Positions 58,164 to 64,000 of a stretch of 64,000 nucleotides of DNA are shown here, in pieces; positions within the stretch are counted from its first letter, which is position 1; each line of letters begins with the position of its first letter. The notes under the pieces are model-generated. The model was not told the DNA's origin and searched no databases. It worked only from the letters and a program-made list of their open reading frames with translations. Location: assembly GCA_951804985.1 (NCBI GenBank), contig OX638132.1, forward strand, positions 18,023,529-18,087,528. Reading direction: 5' to 3'. The position numbers and the translations under genes were made by a program. The DNA comes from Dryomyza anilis. Its lineage: Eukaryota > Arthropoda > Insecta > Diptera > Dryomyzidae.

Positions 58164-59074
58164 TCCAGCACGTCTAACTGAATTTTGCACCAGGATACTA
58201 TGGAGTCCGAAGGGTGTCATAGGCTATATATGGGCGGGATTGGACAAAGGGGCGTGGCATCTCTCATACAACCTAAACTTTCAAAACGACATAACTCGGC
58301 ACTTTCACCAGCTACGCACATGAAACAAAAAACTCAAATACAGCAAAAAAAAAATTAAAAGCAAAAACACAAAATCAAAAGCAAAAATCAAACACAAAAA
58401 TAAAAGTAAAAGCACAAAACTTAAGCAATAACTGAAAAACAACAGAAAAATAAAAAAAAAGAATAGAAAACAAAAACAAAATCAACCACACTAAAATTCA
58501 CCGCACTAAAACTCATCACACTAAAATTCACCACACTAAAACTCACCATACTAAAATTCACCACACTCAAATTCACCACACTCAAATTCACCACACTTAA
58601 ACTCACCACACTCAAATTCACCACACTTAAACTCACCACACTAAAACTCACCACACTAAAACTCACCACACTAAAACTCACCACACTAAAACTCACCACA
58701 CCAAAATTCACCACACTAAAATTCACCACACTAAAATTCACCACACTAAAATTCACCACACTTAAACTCACCACACTAAAACTCACCACACTAAAACTCA
58801 CCACACTAAAACTCACCACACTAAAACTCACCACACCAAAATTCACCACACTAAAATTCACCACACTAAAATTCACCACACTAAAATTCACCACACTAAA
58901 AATCACCACACTAAAATTCACCACACTAAAACTCACCACAATAAAACTCACCGCACTAAAATTCACCACTCTAAAACTCACTACACTAAAACTCACCTCA
59001 CTAAAACTAACCACAATAAAACTTCTACTGGGAAAAGCTCTACGGGGAAGAATTCTACGGGAAAGAATTCTACG
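58085..59074 (+). mobile_element. Non-autonomous Helitron, 3'-truncated copy
   Basis: Same family as 54776-56337. It starts TCTGTATATATAAAACTCTT after a host A, then a (GTCT)n run at 58114-58158, ATGGGCGGGATTGGACAAAG, the ATAACTCGGCACTTTCACCA block, the 15-bp minisatellite and ACTTCTACTGGGAAAAGCTC. Similarity stops abruptly after GAATTCTACG at about 59074, so the hairpin and CTAG end are missing. Confidence 0.82.
58486..59030 (+). repeat. 15-bp minisatellite inside the second Helitron
   Basis: About 35 copies of ACTAAAACTCACCAC with C/T alternation (AACTC/AATTC). A longer block of about 165 bp (CTTAAACTC... to CCAAAATTC...) appears twice in a row (about 58620-58725 and 58755-58840). This indicates block duplication. 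Confidence 0.93.
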
Positions 59075-59904
59075 CACACATTTTGATTTTCTTCCAGAAA
59101 AGTACATTTCAATAACTTTTTTATTTTTTTGAAAGGCCTATTCGTTAGACTGACTCATGATCCAACTTTTTGCATTTACGAAGTTGCAAAACAGCTCAAT
59201 TTCGGGTAGAGTGGGAAATTTCCAAATTTTTACCAAAATGCTGTTAGTGGATTCCGCCCCATGTGACCTAATTTTCCCAACTCGTTTGTTTTGTTTTTTT
59301 TTTATGAGAAATTCATATTGTGGCAATAGACTCAGGTATAGTTGCTGGTCATCAAGTTTGCAAATTTCAATTGTTCAAATTTAAATTCTTCGAAATTTCA
59401 TTAAAGCAACATTTTTCTTCTTTTGATGAAGTTAAAGAATTTTTACTGCTGTATTATTTTTGCTCCTATTTCTGCTGTAATTCTGATCTTATCCCAAGTG
59501 CTTTTCTTTGACTTGTGGCCAAATTTGAAGATTTTTCTTAGCTAAACCAATTAAATAATTCATATAACACAATATTTTCACTCAAATCACAACAAACATT
59601 GCTTAAATTATGTTTTTCATTTTACCACAGAAAGTGTTTCCCACACTACTTTAATAACTTAGTACCATTTAAGTAATGTTAAATTATTTGAAAAACGCAT
59701 TTGTATTTTAAAATATATAAAACATCCGATCATCATTAGTTATGTTTAATTTTCTATTTATAAACGACATAAATTTACACTTTTTGATAGCAAACAACAG
59801 CATTCTAAAAAACTTTCGTTAATATATTTTCACTTGTTATCGGAATGCAATAAGAAGGTTTAAATTCGTTTATAACCATGAAGGAAGACGTTAATGACAC
59901 AAAG
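59075..59904 (+). other. Intron 9 segment, no gene seen
   Basis: Includes GATTCCGCCCCATGTGACCT, then AATTTTCCCAACTCGTTTG, at 59249-59288. This is a terminal scrap of the mini-me-like family in minus orientation. The rest is AT-rich without features. Confidence 0.5.
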
Positions 59905-60085
59905 AAAAAAAAAGTTCATACCTTTAATGAATGTGTTCATCAATGTTATGAATTTGTCATTACGACGCAACCAATCACCAAATTCATCTCATTTATGAAT
60001 CGTTCATGAAACTTAATGAAAATTTCATAATATTGATGAATGCATTCGTAATGTTTATGAAAAAAATTCATGGTATTTATGAACT
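59905..60085 (+). mobile_element. MITE-like repeat rich in TTATGAA / TTCATAA (second copy)
   Basis: AATGTTATGAATTTGTCATT, ACGACGCAACCAATCACCAA, TTTATGAATCGTTCATGAAA and GATGAATGCATTCGTAATG match 37227-37395. Preceded by AAAGAAAAAAAAAGTTCAT, perhaps one terminus. Confidence 0.6.
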
Positions 60086-60645
60086 TTTAAACTATTTAAA
60101 AATAAACTATTTTTTTTTTATTTTGGTTTTTATTTTTTTTTTTGTTTTATAATATTACTTTTTTATTTTATTTTGTTTTATTTTTTTTATTTTATTTTAT
60201 TTTATTTTTTAAATACTTATATTTTTACATTTCTACTCTTGCTGTTGATGCTGTTAATTGTTGATCGATGTCCTAACATCGATTTTACCTGCGACACGAT
60301 TTGTTATAGAAGTGAAAAAAAAAAATGAAAAAATGAAATGAAAAAAAAAACAACCACGAACTGTATTTGTCATCATCGACTATTGACACGTCGCGACGAG
60401 CAGTGAAAATTATCACTGCAGGTCATGACGCGTCAGTAAATAATATCTTTTTATAGAATGGTCAAAATGGTTGCAGTTGCACACACACGTTCATGCACAA
60501 ATACTGAAATACCTACCTAATTTGTGTTGTATTTTCTATGCTACTTTTTGTGGACTGATTTTTTATTTTTCAGTCACGCTGCATTCGTTGCATTGACCCA
60601 ACAAAAGTATTTTCTGAAATATAAAATATCACCTATCAAAAATAG
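60086..60645 (+). other. Intron 9 segment, no gene seen
   Basis: A long T-rich run (60105-60215, with TTTTATTTTATTTTATTTT) is followed by a short less AT-rich stretch (60235-60480). No gene. Confidence 0.45.
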
Positions 60646-61445
60646 ATTTTTTATACTCTACACCTATGAAGTACAGGGTATATTAACTTTGTGCATATAT
60701 TGTAACGCCCCTTAGGAGGCGTGTCCGGTATGGAAAAGTATATATATTCTTGATCAGCATCACTACACGAGTCCGTTCAGCCATGTCCGTTTGTCTGTCT
60801 GTCCGTCTTGCTGTCCGAATACAGAATAACTTGAGAAATACTGATCAGAATACGATAAAATTTCGTATAATTATTTTTTAGCCAAAAGTAGGAACTGAGT
60901 TTGAAAATGAGCAAAATCGGTCAACGAACACGCCCACCTCGCGAACAAGTCACTTTTATATAACTCTTTAGGAACTACTAACTCGAAAAGTATTCAAGAT
61001 ATAGGTATAAAATTTAAAACTTATTGTTATAATTCACTTAAAAATATGTGGTCCAAAAATTGGCGTGTTCCGCCCACTTTTTTTTTCATTATTTCCCGGG
61101 TTTTCATAGTGAAAATTTGATCCGTAAATTATTAAAATAAAATCTATGAAATATTAGCCTTTCAAAATTTTAAATATAGACGTTGTCCGCCCAATTATAT
61201 GTTTCTATTTTTTTTATTAGTTTTTTTTATTCTTTTATATAATTTTTTTAATTTATGGGGATATAAGCGTAAATTTCTGATATGTGAATAATATTCTGAG
61301 GGTGAGGACGTTGAGCATAATTAAAATCTTTAAAATTAAGGTATGCAATTTAATATCCCACATTAATATTCCCACCAAAGGTGTAGGGTATTCCATAGTC
61401 GGGCCCGACCGACTATAAAAGTCCGCCCCATGTGCTTAACTTTGA
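60646..61445 (-). mobile_element. mini-me-like element (complete minus copy)
   Basis: Read on the + strand: TACTCTACACCTATGAAGTA, CGCCCCTTAGGAGGCGTGTC, GTATATATATTCTTGATCAG, CATCACTACACGAGTCCGTT, CAGCCATGTCCGTTTGTCTG then TCTGTCCGTC. This is the classical (TA)n - core - (GTCY)n layout of dipteran mini-me elements. The far end is GGTGTAGGGTATTCCATAGT, GGGCCCGACC and CCGCCCCATGTG. It matches 22313-23034 along its length. Confidence 0.85.
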
Positions 61446-63224
61446 AGTCAATAATAAGAAAATTTAAAATTTTTAATTAGTTTTTTTTTTGTTTTAAATA
61501 AAAACGTATAATGAATTGTTCAGTTATTTATTGAAATTTATTTTTTTTAATCGCATTTACTACAATCTGAAAAAAAAGATATATGCTAAAAAAAGAAACT
61601 AAAGATTGATTTGTAATTTTTTCCTTGTAGCAAAGTAAAACTATTATTTTACTTAACTATTATTATTATTTTACTTACTATTATTTTACTTATTTAATTT
61701 CCAGGTATTTGTCGGCGGCATTATAGTTGTTTCCTTTGTTGTCGCTACTGTAAGTGCAACGTATCCTGCCAATGTGTGAAAACCTCAACAGGAAATTTGT
61801 TTTTTTTTATATTTTCACTGCTATATCAATTTTTCGATATTCCAATCAACTTTTCTTTTCAACTGCATCTTCCATCATTTGCGTTCTGATCATTTTTTTT
61901 ATATTATTTTTCATTTCTCTCTATGTCCTCATAGTTTCATAACTCCTCCGATTCCGGTTGCAAAAATTGAACATGTACTAAAACCTTTTTGAATATCGAT
62001 TCCGTTTCTGTTTCCAACATTTTTGAAATAACGTTTTTAATAACATTTTTGTTTCCATACTTTTTTTTGTAAATACGTGTCCAATTCCGATACTTGTTCT
62101 AAAAATCGAAATGGTTCTGGTACCGGTTCTTTGCGATCCCTGATTAAAATTAATGTTTTTTTTTTTTTATAAAAGTACGAAGTACCAAGCCAGCATAAAC
62201 AGCTATCCACAACATGGCTGCCTTTGTTCGCACTTCCTGCCTGTCACAGTTTGGTTCACTTTCCCACTCATTTAGTCGCTACTTTTACTGCTCCACTTTT
62301 GCTGCACTTTTGTTCTACTTTTATTGCCACCATTTGCGTCACAACTAACTTTTTTTTTCAACAGAATTTCAGCAGCTACTACTAAATATAGTTTTTTTTT
62401 TTCATTTTTTATGTTATTTTTTTCCGTTCGCGGCTTCCGCTTCCCTTCCGTTCTAGCGGCATACCTTATGCTTTGTTTGCGCTGCTTCCTGTTTTTCACA
62501 TTGTCTGCTACTTTAGTACGATTTTGCACAGAGTTTTTGCCCACTTTTATTCCCCGAGCAGTACCACTCACGAGCGGGCGATATTTTAGTGTTGCCAATG
62601 CATTTTTTTTTCTCGCCCACACAGAAATTGCGACGGTCCTTTGAGAAAATTCATGCATTTCTTGCAGCTGTTTTTGGTTTTGTGTTTACAGCTCGTTGAG
62701 TCGCACATAAATTGCAAAATAAAAATAAAAAACTCTTTGTTGTTGAAAACTAGTTTAGTAGTATTTTTCTACTACTTATTTTTAAGTTAATTTGGACATT
62801 GTTTTAATACTCATTCCATTTTTTTACCATATTATGTTAAATTTGCTTTTATTTCAAATTTATTGTAATTATTTTGTAAATAAATCAATTGAAATTTAGA
62901 AATTTCCATTTGGAATTCAGAAAATTTCATTTGAAATACAGAAATTTTCATTTGAAATTCATAAAATTTCATTTAATATTCAGAAAATTTCCATATTTGA
63001 AATATTTAGAAGTCTTCTATAATAGAACTGAAGAATAGTAATTTTTGTTTGACTAAAATTTAAATCAAAGATTAATTTAAAAAATTGCAAATAATCGAAA
63101 AAGAAAGATAATGCACAATTTGTAATATTCCAAAATTAGTCTGCACTTTTTTTAAAGAAAATGACACAAAAAAAAATCTATGGAAACATTTTGCGATCGG
63201 ATGATCAAAAATTTCTTGTTCTTG
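61446..63224 (+). other. Intron 9 segment, no gene seen
   Basis: TTTAATTTCCAG at about 61704 resembles an acceptor, but the sequence that follows is not family-like. 62220-62640 is less AT-rich, with open frames of 106-128 codons on both strands and no domain. 62903-63005 is a degenerate repeat of about 20 bp (ATTTCATTTGAAATTCAGAA), five copies. Nothing is called a gene. Confidence 0.45.
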
Positions 63225-63415
63225 CATCTTGTTCTTGCTCTTTTTCTTGCATTTCTTATCTTGCTCTTGTTCTTGCAAGAAAATCTCGATCTTGTTGCCG
63301 CTCTTTTTCTTGCATCTTGTTCTTGTTCTTTTGTAAGAACAAGATCGAGAGCAAGATCGAGATTTTCTTGCAAGAACAAGAGCAAGATAAGAAATGCAAG
63401 AACAAGAGCAAGACT
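63225..63415. repeat. Long hairpin of CTTGTTCTTGC / GCAAGAACAAG minisatellite
   Basis: A perfect 46-bp inverted repeat (63249-63294 with 63352-63397) flanks a 57-base centre. The pairing extends imperfectly outward to about 63225 and 63415. Both arms are built from CTTGCTCTTGTT-like units, and the right arm has tandem CAAGATCGAGAG. Transcribed from either strand it would fold into a stable stem. Confidence 0.9.
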
Positions 63416-63832
63416 AGCACTGCAAGAAATGCAAGCAAAGCAAGACTCTTGCGCTTTTTTATCATTTTAATGAATCAAAATTAATGATATTACTAAATAT
63501 TGAACAACATGTTACAATGAAAAGCATACAAAATATTTATCAACGTGAACATTACTGAAGATGTGTGTTTTTATTTATTTTTTTTTATTTATAGTCGCTT
63601 CAAAATGATAAAATAGACAAAACAAACTTGTTTTTCTTTTCTTCGCTTTCAAAGTTCATACATAGATTGTGCATATGCACTGTGTTATACACATTATTTT
63701 TTTTGTTTTACTTTTATACATAGTTTTTTGTTAATTGTAAAATCATGAAGTTTTTCTTAAGTTAAGTTTTATGTGAATTATTTCATTTAACTTATAAAAA
63801 CAAAAAATATATGAACATTTTCACAGTGTACC

Positions 63833-64000
63833 TCATTTAGCTGATATTGCCTTTTGTGTTCCGCTGATTTGTTTGAACAAAAATGCGAATAAAGCAGCAT
63901 CCAAGCTTTTGATAGAATTTTTGGCGGGATATTTTTTGTACCACAAAGAAGACTCGTTGTTGCCCACTAGATAGCTGTACATGTAGTGTGGTGCCATGCG
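63833..64000 (-). CDS. Possible C-terminal end of an unidentified gene on the minus strand (partial)
   Basis: From the window edge a minus-strand frame stays open for 55 codons to a TGA at 63833-63835, reading MAPHYMYSYLVGNNESSLWY, then KKYPAKNSIKSLDAALFAFL and FKQISGTQKAISAK. The segment is visibly richer in G+C than its surroundings and its residue composition is protein-like. I do not recognise it. It could be the tail of a gene nested in or next to the sidestep-like gene, a transposon frame, or chance. Confidence 0.35.
   Translation of the reverse strand, partial: RMAPHYMYSYLVGNNESSLWYKKYPAKNSIKSLDAALFAFLFKQISGTQKAISAK

Noticed and set aside
58421..59107. 228-codon minus-strand frame rich in SVVSF/NFSVV repeats, and similar frames at 55009-56055
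   Set aside because: Translation of the Helitron 15-bp minisatellite, again a multiple of three. No start context or domain.
61705..61910. Possible next exon after TTTAATTTCCAG, reading ICRRHYSCFLCCRYCKC
   Set aside because: The entry phase can be made to fit, but the cysteine-rich translation is not like a fifth Ig domain of this family and no donor closes it in frame.
62272..62658. Overlapping 128-codon (-) and 106-codon (+) frames
   Set aside because: Mutually overlapping, lysine/phenylalanine-skewed translations of T-rich DNA, with no domain and no splice support.
1..64000. CRISPR arrays, operons, riboswitches or bacterial promoters
   Set aside because: The tandem arrays have no unique spacers and the window is an intron-rich insect gene, so these prokaryotic features do not apply.

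Overview
The window is AT-rich eukaryotic DNA with short exons, GT/AG introns of up to about 17 kb, and dense transposon relics. The exons encode a sidestep-family immunoglobulin cell-surface protein, and the repeats include mini-me-type elements, non-autonomous Helitrons and an RTE retrotransposon. This points to a dipteran insect, probably a cyclorrhaphan fly with a large genome. The species cannot be named from sequence alone.

The only host gene that can be read with confidence runs on the + strand. Nine consecutive exons (2712-2835, 6270-6393, 7791-7875, 10086-10196, 24691-24891, 30777-30928, 31914-32058, 40556-40686, 57313-57472) join in frame with compatible phases. They give about 408 residues covering four Ig domains of a Sidestep-like receptor. 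The signal-peptide exon(s) lie upstream of the window. The fifth Ig domain, fibronectin-type region, transmembrane segment and tail lie downstream. A 56-codon open end on the minus strand at 63833-64000 may be the tail of a second, nested or neighbouring gene, but it is unconfirmed.

Everything else is intron. (1) Six tandem arrays have a 9-bp unit (four unit sequences), at 1-215, 8627-10025, 26275-28868, 31226-31866, 35384-37141 and 50740-53361, with no more than one per intron. Because 9 is a multiple of 3, they produce huge spurious open frames. (2) A full-length RTE-type non-LTR retrotransposon (41173-44492) has an intact 1002-codon endonuclease/reverse transcriptase and a 9-bp target duplication. 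(3) Two tRNA-derived SINE copies lie in opposite orientations, one with a perfect 13-bp target duplication. (4) Two non-autonomous Helitrons carry 15-bp minisatellites. (5) There are at least six families of terminal-inverted-repeat elements, several with TA or TTAA duplications. (6) mini-me-like elements are present in several copies. (7) Several repeat blocks are of no class I can name, including clusters of palindromic motifs at 29.3 kb and 33.7 kb, a roughly 200-260 bp complex repeat at 32.6 and 46.5 kb, and a long hairpin at 63.2 kb.

The observations most worth checking are these: the one-array-per-intron layout, in which upstream A-rich and downstream U-rich 9-mers could pair within the pre-mRNA; a tandem duplication of the exon-3 splice acceptor whose upstream copy has lost its AG; the SINE family; and the palindrome-rich repeats.
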